Source: Clostridia bacterium (GTDB taxonomy: Bacteria; Bacillota; Clostridia; TANB77; UBA1234). From it: a stretch of 55,558 nt of DNA. The notes below the pieces were generated by a model. It saw only the letters and a program-made list of their open reading frames with translations, was not told the origin of the DNA and ran no database searches. The stretch is from assembly GCA_017469565.1 (NCBI GenBank), contig JAFUGC010000018.1, positions 1 to 55,558 on the forward strand, read 5' to 3'. The position numbers were made by a program, and so were the translations under genes. This document shows positions 36,246-46,243 of the stretch, piece after piece; the first letter of the stretch is position 1, and the number at the start of each line of letters is the position of its first letter.

Positions 36246-36274
36246 ACCTTTAACATTGAATGATGGAGGATGCT

Positions 36275-37120
36275 ATGATAAACATACTTTTGTGTGGAAA
36301 TAAAAAAGTGTTTGATGGTGCCCTTTGTGAATTAATTTCCATTACTAAGAGAACCAAAGAACCAATTACATGCTTTATTTTTACGGCAGATGTTTCAAGA
36401 CTAAGTAAGGATTATGTGCCAATTTCTGATGAAGAAATCAAATTTTTGAATGATATTGTAAAAGAGAAAAGCCCTGAAAGCATGGTAATCAAAAAGGATG
36501 TTTCTAAAATATATGAAGAAGAATTTTTAAATTCTCCGAATGAGAGTGCCTATTGTACACCATATACTTTGCTTAGGTTACTAGCGGATAAAGTAGAAGG
36601 CATGCCAGAAAAACTCTTATATTTAGATATTGACATGATGATAGGCAATGATTTGTCAAGACTTTTTCATATTGACGTGGAAAATTATGAATATGCAGCT
36701 GTCAAGGAAAAGTATGGTTGTTGGCTTATTAGACCAGATTATATTAATGCCGGCATGCTTTTAATGAATATGAAAAAAATGAAAGAAACAGGGCTTTTAG
36801 AAAAGGCACGAGAAAAAATTAAAACCAAAAAAATGCTTTTTGCAGATCAAGATGCCATTTTTTGGTCTACCACTAAGAAGAAATTATTACCTAGAATTTA
36901 TAACGAACAGTCAAGATTTAACAAAAAAGATACGGTGGTATGTCATTTTTGTAAGAGATTGTTGTTTCTTCCATATCCACATACGGAAAATTTCAAGCAG
37001 TGGAATATTGAAGAAGTTCATTCTGTATTAAAATGTCATGCATTTGATGAAGATTTAGAGGAGTATCTTGCTTTAAAAAATAAATTTGAAGAAAAGGAAA
37101 AAGTATATGAAAAAAGATAG
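36275..37120 (+). CDS. GT8-family glycosyltransferase
   Basis: 281 aa from ATG 36275 with GGAGG. The donor/metal motif LYLDIDMM contains DxD, and AGMLLMNM and a FADQDAIFW segment follow as in GT8 (glycogenin/LgtC) enzymes. It overlaps the next gene by 14 bases, so the two are co-translated. The acceptor is unknown; the neighbours suggest a cell-surface lipid or polymer. Confidence 0.9.
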   Translation: MINILLCGNKKVFDGALCELISITKRTKEPITCFIFTADVSRLSKDYVPISDEEIKFLNDIVKEKSPESMVIKKDVSKIYEEEFLNSPNESAYCTPYTLLRLLADKVEGMPEKLLYLDIDMMIGNDLSRLFHIDVENYEYAAVKEKYGCWLIRPDYINAGMLLMNMKKMKETGLLEKAREKIKTKKMLFADQDAIFWSTTKKKLLPRIYNEQSRFNKKDTVVCHFCKRLLFLPYPHTENFKQWNIEEVHSVLKCHAFDEDLEEYLALKNKFEEKEKVYEKR

Positions 37121-38984
37121 AATTGTTGTTCCAATATTTTTTGCAGTAGATGATGGGTATATCCCATTTTTGGCGGTAACCATTCAGTCAATTATAGAGA
37201 ATTCATCGGATGATTATTTATATGAGATAAAAGTCTTGCATACTAATGTTTCCAATGAATATATAAAGCGAATCAAAAAGTTAGAAAAAGAGAATTTGAA
37301 AGTGGAGTTTGTGAATGTCAATTATTATATCGATGCCATCAAGGAAAAACTTTATACGAGAGATTATTATTCAAAGACCACATATTTCAGATTATTTATT
37401 CCTACACTTTATCCGCAGTATGATAAGGCTTTATATTTAGATGCAGATATTGTTTTAAATGCAGATGCAGCAGAGCTTTACAATATTGATATTAAGGATA
37501 ATCTAGTGGGGGCTGCACCAGATGAAGTGGTAGGATTTACCCCTATTTTTAGAGAATATGTTGAAAAAGTGGTTGGTGTCTCTACTTACAAACATTATTT
37601 TAATGCGGGTGTTCTTATCATGAATTTAAAGGCATTAAGAGAGTTTAACTTTGAAGAAAAGTTTATCTATCTTCTAGAGAAGATTACCTTTACGGTTGCG
37701 CAAGATCAAGATTATCTCAATAGAATTTGTAAAGGGAGAGTTCACTTTTTAAGTGTGGTATGGGATAAAATGCCTGTTGGTAGAAGAAACATAGCACATC
37801 AGGACATTAAACTAGTACATTATAATTTTGCACATAAACCATGGCATTATGAATCTGTCTTATATGAAGAATATTTCTGGAAATACGCAGAACATACGGA
37901 TTTTATTGATCAGATTAGGAAAGAGCAACTGGAATATTCGGATGAGCAAAAAGCAAATGATGATGAAAAAGCACAAAAGTTATTAGAATTGGCACAGTTT
38001 GAAACGGATTGTGTGGGAGATGATAGGAGAAAGCACTCCAGTCTTACCAAGATTAATGAATATTTGAATATGTTTCGTAAGTCAAACGATTTAATCAGAC
38101 AATCAGAAGACCGTTTGGCCATCCTAGGAGAAATTGCAAAACTTGAAAAAGAAGGAAAGTTTGATGTGGACCCAGAAAAGGACCCTCCAACCATTCCTTT
38201 AATGCCAGGAGAGGCAGATTACTTAAATGAAAAGATTGGTTCTAAGGTAAAGACAACCATTGCAAATACGATTGGTTATGGTTTCTTACTTGAGATGCTT
38301 AGAAGAAATCAGTTGATTATCAAAGAAATATATGGGATTGAGAACTTAGAAAGTGTTGAAAGTGGTGCCATGCTTACTTGCAATCACTTTAATCCAATGG
38401 ATGTTTTTGCAGTAGAAGTAGCGTTTATGCAGGCAAAACTTAGAAGAAAAAAATTATATAAAGTAATTAGGGAAGGAAACTATACAAACTTTCCAGGATT
38501 TTATGGATATTTATTTAGAAACAGTAATACACTTCCATTATCTTCAAATGTTAGTACCATGACGGAATTTGTGACTGCTGTAAATACTATCTTTAGTGAA
38601 GATAAAGATTTCATCTTAATGTATCCAGAAAAGAGCTTATGGTGGAATTATAAAAAACCAAAACAATTACAAACTGGTGCTTACAAGCTTGCTGCAAAAA
38701 ATAATGTGCCGGTTGTGCCAATTTTCATCACCATGAAAAATAGTGATCGTATTGGAAGTGATGGGTTCCCAATTTTGGAATATTATTTACATATTGAAAA
38801 ACCTATTTATCCAGATGCAAAGTTATCTGTTAAGGAAAATGCAGAAGTAATGAAAAAGAAAAACTTTGTTTGTTGGAAAAATGTATATGAAAAGTTTTAT
38901 AATAAGCCACTAGAGTATACTACCACTCCTGTAGAGCTTTCACCACTAACTATTTTAGAGGAACAAAAAACTGAAAAACCTTAA
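37107..38984 (+). CDS. Fused GT8 glycosyltransferase and PlsC-type acyltransferase
   Basis: 625 aa. Residues 1-270 are a GT8 domain with the DxD at D112/D114 (LYLDADIVL) and FNAGVLIMNL. Residues 270-375 are a helical, charged linker. Residues 375-600 are a PlsC-like domain with HFNPMD (His427, Asp432, the HX4D motif) and MYPEKSLWW as the substrate block. No membrane helix is evident. A single protein that both glycosylates and acylates is consistent with making a glycolipid or lipoteichoic-type surface lipid. The start at 37107 is preferred to 37086. Confidence 0.88.
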   Translation: MKKDRIVVPIFFAVDDGYIPFLAVTIQSIIENSSDDYLYEIKVLHTNVSNEYIKRIKKLEKENLKVEFVNVNYYIDAIKEKLYTRDYYSKTTYFRLFIPTLYPQYDKALYLDADIVLNADAAELYNIDIKDNLVGAAPDEVVGFTPIFREYVEKVVGVSTYKHYFNAGVLIMNLKALREFNFEEKFIYLLEKITFTVAQDQDYLNRICKGRVHFLSVVWDKMPVGRRNIAHQDIKLVHYNFAHKPWHYESVLYEEYFWKYAEHTDFIDQIRKEQLEYSDEQKANDDEKAQKLLELAQFETDCVGDDRRKHSSLTKINEYLNMFRKSNDLIRQSEDRLAILGEIAKLEKEGKFDVDPEKDPPTIPLMPGEADYLNEKIGSKVKTTIANTIGYGFLLEMLRRNQLIIKEIYGIENLESVESGAMLTCNHFNPMDVFAVEVAFMQAKLRRKKLYKVIREGNYTNFPGFYGYLFRNSNTLPLSSNVSTMTEFVTAVNTIFSEDKDFILMYPEKSLWWNYKKPKQLQTGAYKLAAKNNVPVVPIFITMKNSDRIGSDGFPILEYYLHIEKPIYPDAKLSVKENAEVMKKKNFVCWKNVYEKFYNKPLEYTTTPVELSPLTILEEQKTEKP

Positions 38985-39040
38985 GGGACAAGAAAAAAGT
39001 TTCAACATTTGGGGGTGTCCCTAAATGTTGAAATTTTTTT
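38984..39040 (+). terminator. Terminator with alternative loop pairing (possible pseudoknot)
   Basis: TTTCAACATTT (39000-39010) pairs with AAATGTTGAAA (39023-39033), then T7. AGGGACA (38984-38990) is complementary to TGTCCCT (39016-39022) in the loop, so a pseudoknot or an alternative fold is possible. Confidence 0.85.
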
Positions 39041-39059
39041 AAAAAAGGAGAATTATTTT

Positions 39060-39842
39060 GTGGAAGATAAAAAAATTATTTATTATGAGAATGAATTAGT
39101 AGATGAATTTTCTAGTGCTAAGATAGAGGCAATCACCATAGATGAAGGTTATCCATACTTTCATCATAGTTTTTGGGAGTTTTGTTCATTTTGTATCCAA
39201 AATATCTTTAGTATGCCAATCAAATATTGGTATGCAAAATTAAAATTTCATATCCAATATGTTGGGAGAGAAAAGCTGAAAGAATGCAAAAATTCTGGGT
39301 ATTTTATGTATGTCAATCATACGCAAGAATTTGCAGATACATTTATTCCTTCTCTTGCCAACTATCCCAAAAGGAATTTTTTTATTGTCAATCCTGCAAA
39401 TGTATCCATGAAGGGACTCAAAAAACTGGTCCCTTTGCTAGGAGCTATTCCGGTTCCAGGCAGTCTGAAAGCGGCTAGAAATTTTATTGATATCTTAAAA
39501 AAACGTATTCAAAAAAAACAAAGTATTACCATTTATCCAGAGGCCCATATTTGGCCGTATTATACAAAAATAAGGCCGTTTAAAGATACTTCTTTCAAAT
39601 ATCCCGTAGAATTTGGTGTGCCCATTTTTACCATTACGAATACCTATCATCAGGGCAGAAAAGCAGGAGAAGTAAAGATGATTTCTTATATTGATGGGCC
39701 TTTTTATCCGAGTAAAAATCTTACCAAAAAAGAGGCACAAAAAGAATTAAGAAACAAAGCTTATCAAACAATGACGGAAAGAAGCAAGGAATCAACTTAT
39801 GAACATATTGTATATGTGAAAAAAGAAGGGGGAAAAGAGTAG
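39060..39842 (+). CDS. PlsC-family acyltransferase, HX5D variant
   Basis: 260 aa from GTG 39060, with AAGGAG nine bases upstream. The acceptor motif is NHTQEFAD: His87 and Asp93 are separated by five residues, where HX4D is usual. IYPEAHIWPY is the second conserved block. A SMKGLKKLVPLLGAIPVPG segment is typical. It is probably an acyl-glycerophosphate-like acyltransferase acting with the fused enzyme upstream. Its stop overlaps the A2M start (TAGTG). Confidence 0.83.
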   Translation: MEDKKIIYYENELVDEFSSAKIEAITIDEGYPYFHHSFWEFCSFCIQNIFSMPIKYWYAKLKFHIQYVGREKLKECKNSGYFMYVNHTQEFADTFIPSLANYPKRNFFIVNPANVSMKGLKKLVPLLGAIPVPGSLKAARNFIDILKKRIQKKQSITIYPEAHIWPYYTKIRPFKDTSFKYPVEFGVPIFTITNTYHQGRKAGEVKMISYIDGPFYPSKNLTKKEAQKELRNKAYQTMTERSKESTYEHIVYVKKEGGKE

Positions 39843-42800
39843 TGAAAGAAAATTCGAAAGCAAAAAAAATTGCATTATGGCTGATAGGTATTCTTTTCTT
39901 GATATGTGCAATTATTGCGGTATTTAGTACACGCAAATGGATTGTTTCTGGAAACCAGAGGATTCGAATCAGCACCGCTCAAAAAGCATATGTGAATAGT
40001 GATTTGTACTTAACGGTGAGTGCATATCCTACAAGTTACAGTAATACGGAAGAGATAGAAAGTAAAACAAAGGTTACTTTATTAGATGCTCGTGGAAAGC
40101 AAGTAAAAGATGTGAAATATACATACAATCATAATGATATTACCCTTGGCATTCCCAATATTGAACCTGGCAATTACTTTATTAAGGCAACCGTTTCTAG
40201 CAAACTAGGAACGGATACCATTAAAAAGATGATTTACCTATCTAACGAGAATCAAGAAAATGTCACCATTTCCTTTGATAAGGGAATCTATAAGCCTGGT
40301 GATGAGGTTATGTATAGGGCTTTAATCACGGGGAAGCAAAATGATGAACCTGTTTGTGAAGAAGCAAATGTTTCTATTTATGATGGAAACGGAAATAAAG
40401 TATATCATCAAGATGTCATCACTTCTGATTATGGCATTTTAAGTGGCTCTTTCCAACTAGCGGATGAGGTCAATAGTGGAATATATCAGTTAACGGTGAA
40501 GACTGACCATATAGAAGCTACCAAAGAATTTAAAGTAAATCCGTATGTTCTTCCTAAATATGAGGTTCAAATAAGCTTTGATAAAGAGCAGTATTTAGTA
40601 GGAGAGCAAGCTAAGATTACGCTGAGTGCCAACTATTTCTTTGGAGAAGCTGTTTCTAATGCCAAATATGCTGTATATATCAATGGTGAAAAATATAGAG
40701 ACTATATGGCAAATGAGAGTGGCGTAAAAGAGATTAACTATTCTATTCAAGACGCTAAAACATATACCGTAAGTGTAGAAGCAGTTGATTCTTCTAACTA
40801 TTATGTGGAAGCTACGAATACTTTTACGGCTGGAACAGATTTATTCGAGATAGAGCTTGTTCCCGAATTTGGAACGCTTGTTGCGGGAAATAAAAATGAT
40901 ATTTATGTATTTACCAAAAAAGCAGATGGCACCCCAATCAAAACCTATATCACGGTTTCTGCTTCCAACTATACCAGACAAGTTGCAACAGATGAAAATG
41001 GAATTGGAAAATTTTCTATTGATATTGATAGCATTGGGAATACCACAAGTAGGTATTCGTATAATCAACAATCAGAAAATAGGAATTTTAATATCACGGC
41101 ACAAGACATGGAAGGGAATACGGTTCAAAAGCAAATCACTTTAGAGGTGGAAAATAGAGATTTGCTTATTACTACGGATAAGGTGAAATATCAAGAGGGA
41201 GAAGAAATTAAACTGAATATCTTATCCTCCATAGAAGGGGCAAAAGAGTTATATTTCTTTAAAAATAATGAACTTATTAAAATATTAACAACAGATAGTG
41301 ATGAGGCTAAAGTAAATTTAAATGATACCTATGGTTTGATTGATATTTATGTTCGTCAAAGAAATAATAATGATTACTCTTATTATTCTTCTTATCGTCA
41401 GAATAATAATTTGTATCAATACAAGAGGACAATCTTTATCAAACCAGAGCGTGCATTAAACATAGAGGTTGCTGTTGATAAAGAAGAATATTTACCAGGA
41501 GAAGATATTCATATTGTTTTTCAAGTTGCAGATGAAGTGAGAGAGGGGGTTGATGCTGCACTGCTTGTTAGTATGGTAGATAATTCGGTTCTAAATTTGG
41601 CAAGCAATGATTTGTCCATGGATAATATCAAGCTTGCACTAGAAGGAATCACTTTTTCAGAGGAACTAGATGCTGCCACATTATATTCTTGTATCATGGA
41701 TGATACAAAAGAAGATGTTTTAACTTATTTACTTTTAAAATCAGCAGGAAACAGTGCGAATATCTCCACAGAAACCATTAGAAATGATGAAGGTGAAGAC
41801 AGGGCAGAAGCACTTTCTGTTTGTTTGTACATTGTCTTGACTGTACTATTAATAGCCTTTTTATGTATTCGATTCAAGAAATTTAGAAAATTTTTAAGAA
41901 ATTGTATCACGCATGGTTTAACGTATTTCATTCTTACAATTTCAATTTACTACATTATCTATAGTTTACTGGATTATTATACCTCTCTTTATGACTTTGA
42001 AATTGGATTTTTTATCACAGCAGGTATTTTCTTAATCCTTTATGTATTTTTCATATCGAAGGCAAAATTATTAAGGACGTCTATTTCCATAGCAGTTTTA
42101 TTTGTTGTCTATGAATGTCTAGGAGTCTTAGATTATGAATTTGATGTTCCTGTACCAATTGCTTTATTGATTTTGATAGTGCTTTTCATCCTCGTGATAA
42201 TTGTTTGTGCCATTATTGATAAGATAAGAAAAAGTCATAAAATCATGGTAAACATTAAGAGAGAACTTCAATATATCATGAAATTAATCTGCACAGGAGC
42301 AGTTTCATTATTCATTGGTTTCTTATTAGATAAAGTGTTATTTATGGGAGAGGGGTATCTTTATTCGAGGTACTATCGTTATGATTGGCATGAATCGATT
42401 GTGATTCCTGTTGCCATCATTGCATTATATATCCTTCATTACTTCTTAGGATTAAGAAAGAGGAAAAAGATTAAGCTACATATAGAAATAGAAAATGGAG
42501 CAGAGACAGAAAATGGTTCAGAAGCAGAACCGGAGAAATTGGGTGTGACAGGTGGCGTTATTGTTAGTATTCTCGTGGTATTAGCAGTTTTGTTTGGTAT
42601 CTATCTTTTTTCAAGTACCAGCTCTATTACTAATACGGGAAGAGCACAGATTGATGCTGTAGATTGGTCTTCCATGAATGATGATAGAGTGGGCATTCCG
42701 AGTATCGTGCCTGATGTGGCTTCCTCTCCAAGCTCCATACGGTATGGGCGGATTAAACATATTTAACTCGTTTGGGAATAATAGCAAAGGGGATTTAACT

Positions 42801-44930
42801 GGAGAGAAAGCAAATCAAAATACCGCACCAGAAGAGGAGTCTATAGCAGCAAGTACGGATAGTAATATTAGAAATGTATTTTTAGAAAGCATGTGCTTTA
42901 TCCCAGAACTTGTAACATCGAATAGTAGTGCATCTTTAAATTTCAAACTTGCAGATAATATTACCACATGGACTATTCAAACGGTTGGAAATACCAAAGA
43001 TGGTAAGATAGGTTACCATGTATTAGATCATGTGAGGGTATTCCAAGATTTCTTTGTTGATTTTGAATTGCCAAAAAACGCAGTTGAGACAGATAAGATC
43101 AGTATCCCTGTCACAGTATATAACTATACAGAGGAAGCATTGGACGTTATTTTGAATGTAAAAGAGGAAGATTGGTTTATTTTGCATTTACAAAATGGAG
43201 TAAGAGTGAATGTGGCACCACAAGAAACTAAAATGGTTTATGTGCCAATTACCATTTTATCAGCTGGTAGTCATGCGTTTAGAGTAGAAGTAGCAGGGGC
43301 ATCATACTCGGATATTGTAGAAAAGCAGCTTACAGTATTGCCTAACGGATATAAGATAGAAAAAGTAGTATCTAATGGAAATTTAGACAGAAGTATCTCA
43401 GAAGATTTGTTGATATTGGATCAGATTGTAGAAGGCACGGCGGTGGCAAAAGTAAAAATATACGCAAGTCTAATGGCACAAAATATAGAAGGACTTGAAA
43501 ATATTTTCAAAATGCCAACAGGTTGCTTTGAGCAGATTTCATCAACGTTATATCCGAATATATTGGCATTAAAGTATTTAGAAGATAATAAAATCGTAGA
43601 TGAAGAATTGAAACAGAAGGCCTTAGCATATATTTCTTCGGGATATCAAAAATTATTATCATACGAGGTAAAAGGAGAGCCGGGTGGCTATTCGCTTTAT
43701 GGCAGTTCGCCTGCTGAAACAGTACTGACTGCCTATGGTTTAATGGAAATTACGGATTTAAAAGAAGTATATTATGTGGATGAAAAAGTAATTGATAACA
43801 TGACAGAATTTATTTACGGCAAACAAAAGTCTAATGGTAGTTTTACCATCACGGGGTATCATTTAGGTGGTGCAGGTTCTAGAGAAGAATTGGCACTGAA
43901 TGCATACATTACCTGGGCATTATCAGAAAGTAATCCGTCTGATGCAAGACTAAAGACTTCTGTGGAATATCTCAAAAATAAATTAGATAGTGTCAACGAT
44001 AATTATACGCTTGCATTGATAGCAAACGTTCTTGAAAATGTGAAGGATAAAGAAGCAAGTAATGTGCTAAAAAGTTTGATGAACAATATTCTTGTGGATG
44101 GAAATCTTGCCTATATTACTTCTGATATTGTGGACTATTATGGTTCAAGATATGATTATCAAACAGTTCAAACAGTTGCTTTAACGTCAATGGCACTTTC
44201 TAAGAGCTCTATGAATAACACTACTAACAAATTACTCATCAATTACTTAATTAGTAAGAAAGATACCTATGGTACTTGGTATAATACACAAGCTACTATT
44301 TTGGCACTAAAAGCATTCAATGAATTAAATGAAAAGAATAAATTAGAAAATCAAGTCATCAAAGTAAGAGTAAATTCCGAAGAACAACAGATAGAGATAA
44401 AAGATAATCCATTGGAATTTTATGAGCTAACATTTGAAAATTTAAATCAAGAAAATAAACTAAATATTGATATTGAAAGAGGCAATGCATACTATGAAAT
44501 TGTAGAAGAATATTATATCCCTTATGAAGACACGGATTCTATCAAAGGAGAGATAGAAATTTCGGTGCAGGCAAATCAGCAGCTTAGGGTAAATGATCAA
44601 TTAAATGCCAAGGTGAGATTCATTAACAATAGTGAAAATAGTATCTACAATGGAATGGTAAGAGTCTCCATACCACAAGGTTTTACCGTAGTGGAAGAAA
44701 GTCTTATGAAACTAGAAAGTCAGGGAATCATAGAAAAGTATGAAATGAATTATAGTATGATTTATTTATACTTAAGAGACTTTGACGTAAGACAAATTGT
44801 TGAACTAGACCTTGCGTTTAGAGCATCTTATCCTGTTGATATTACAGGACTTGCTGTAAGAGCCTATGATTATTATAATCCAACCGTAGAGGGTGTAATG
44901 AGTCCAATCAGAATTAAAGTAACAGAATAA
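39842..44930 (+). CDS. Alpha-2-macroglobulin-like surface protein with internal membrane domain; +1 shift at CGG 42740
   Basis: About 1695 aa after correction, GTG start. An N-terminal anchor is followed by macroglobulin beta domains (MG2-like VSFDKGIYKPGDEVMYRA, written in the usual order), and an acidic bait-like region. Residues ~655-930 hold eight predicted membrane helices. The zero frame stops at 42766; at in-frame CGG 42740 skipping C continues GMGGLNIFNSFG. The second part has the thioester motif GCFEQ (Cys1228, Gln1231), the alpha/alpha barrel and a C-terminal receptor-like domain. Nine membrane segments in all place both extracellular parts outside. It likely traps proteases near the cell wall. 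The internal membrane block is unusual for A2M. Confidence 0.88.
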
Positions 44931-44934
44931 ACAG

Positions 44935-44974
44935 AAAAAATAACTATTCTAAACATAGAATAGTTATTTTTTTT
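44935..44974 (+). terminator. Terminator after the A2M gene
   Basis: A-rich stem AATAACTATTCTA with TAGAATAGTTATT, 4-base loop, then eight T. Confidence 0.93.
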
Positions 44975-45021
44975 GTCCTTTCCTCATAAGATGAAACAGG
45001 ATAGGAAAGGGAGGGATTTTC

Positions 45022-45945
45022 TTGAAAAGGAAAAAACAATTGATTAGGGTACTAAATTTGTCACATATTAATAAGAAAACACTCTTCATGTTATGCCTGT
45101 TGCTTGCCGGTTTGTGTTGTATTTTGGTTGGCTGTGGTTCTGGAATTATCAAATCTAATAAAACGGCTTATGATGCAATCCATGGAGAGGATGAGGAAAC
45201 TACTAGTTCTTTACTGGAAATAGAGGTGATAGAAACTGCTGCCACCAATTTATCGAATGCAAAATGTGCCTGGGGATTTAGAAGAATGAAAGAGGGAAAG
45301 GCTCCAGAGCTTGCAAGTCAGTTCACAGAGCCACTCGATAAGTTTGATGCTATTTATCTTGGAAATAGCAATGAACCAATGATTTATCTTACTTTTGATG
45401 AGGGGTATGAAAATGGTTATAGTGCCTCTATTCTGGATACTTTAAAAGAAAAGGATGTCACGGCGGCCTTTTTTGTAACAATGCCTTATGTAAAACAAAA
45501 TCCGGAGCTGGTAAGAAGAATGATTGATGAAGGGCATATTGTGGGAAACCATACCGTAAATCATCCAAGCATGCCGGAAGTGACGGATGATGAAAAATTA
45601 AAACAAGAAATCATGGGACTTCATGATTATGTGAAAGAAAATTTTGACTATGAGATGACGTATTTAAGACCTCCAAAAGGAGAATATAGCGAGAGAACGT
45701 TAAAGATTGCCAAGGATTTGGGGTATACCACCGTCATGTGGAGCAGTGCTTATGCGGACTGGGATGTGAAGAATCAAAAGGGCAGTGATTACGCCAAACA
45801 GATGATTTTAGATTACATGCACAATGGATGTGTGCTGTTACTTCATGCGGTATCAAAGGATAATGCAACGGTTCTTGGAGATGTGATTGATTCTTTAAGA
45901 AATAAGGGGTATGAATTTTATTCGTTAGATGAATTTGAACGATAA
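45022..45945 (+). CDS. pdaA: PdaA-type polysaccharide deacetylase, lipoprotein
   Basis: 307 aa from TTG 45022 behind GGGAGGG. Residues 22-38 form a lipoprotein signal with lipobox LVGC38. The NodB domain has TFDEGYENGY (124-133) as motif 1, NHTVNHPSMP with His177 and His181 as motif 2, and RPPKGEYSERT as motif 3. This motif 1 form is that of PdaA, which prepares muramic delta-lactam in spore cortex. An 8-bp hairpin (44977-44984 with 45003-45010) lies just before the RBS. Confidence 0.9.
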   Translation: MKRKKQLIRVLNLSHINKKTLFMLCLLLAGLCCILVGCGSGIIKSNKTAYDAIHGEDEETTSSLLEIEVIETAATNLSNAKCAWGFRRMKEGKAPELASQFTEPLDKFDAIYLGNSNEPMIYLTFDEGYENGYSASILDTLKEKDVTAAFFVTMPYVKQNPELVRRMIDEGHIVGNHTVNHPSMPEVTDDEKLKQEIMGLHDYVKENFDYEMTYLRPPKGEYSERTLKIAKDLGYTTVMWSSAYADWDVKNQKGSDYAKQMILDYMHNGCVLLLHAVSKDNATVLGDVIDSLRNKGYEFYSLDEFER

Positions 45946-45965
45946 AATGAAGAAGGAGAGTAATT

Positions 45966-46226
45966 ATGGCTAAGGGAGATTTTCGTGAAAAAATACAAAA
46001 AGCAATGGAAATTCCGGTGGAGCTTCTTAGCAGTTATCCAAGGATTACTTTACTTGGAAATGAATCTGTTTTTATTGAAAATTATCAATCGATTGTAGAA
46101 TATGAGAAGACATTAATCAGAATCAGCAATAATGTTATTGTTTATGGTAGTGATTTAAATGTGGAAGAAATCACATCGGATGAGATGCTAATTGTTGGGA
46201 AAATCAAATCGATAGAATTCGAATAA
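45966..46226 (+). CDS. yqfC: YabP/YqfC-family sporulation protein
   Basis: 86 aa. PRITLLGNESVFIENYQSIVEY, IRISNNVIVYGSDLNVEEIT and MLIVGKIKSIEFE (in that order) match the YabP/YqfC family; the position directly before yqfD identifies it as YqfC. AGAAGGAG precedes the ATG. It is a sigma-E gene in Bacillus. Confidence 0.95.
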   Translation: MAKGDFREKIQKAMEIPVELLSSYPRITLLGNESVFIENYQSIVEYEKTLIRISNNVIVYGSDLNVEEITSDEMLIVGKIKSIEFE

Positions 46227-46243
46227 ATAAGGAGGGGAAAAGT

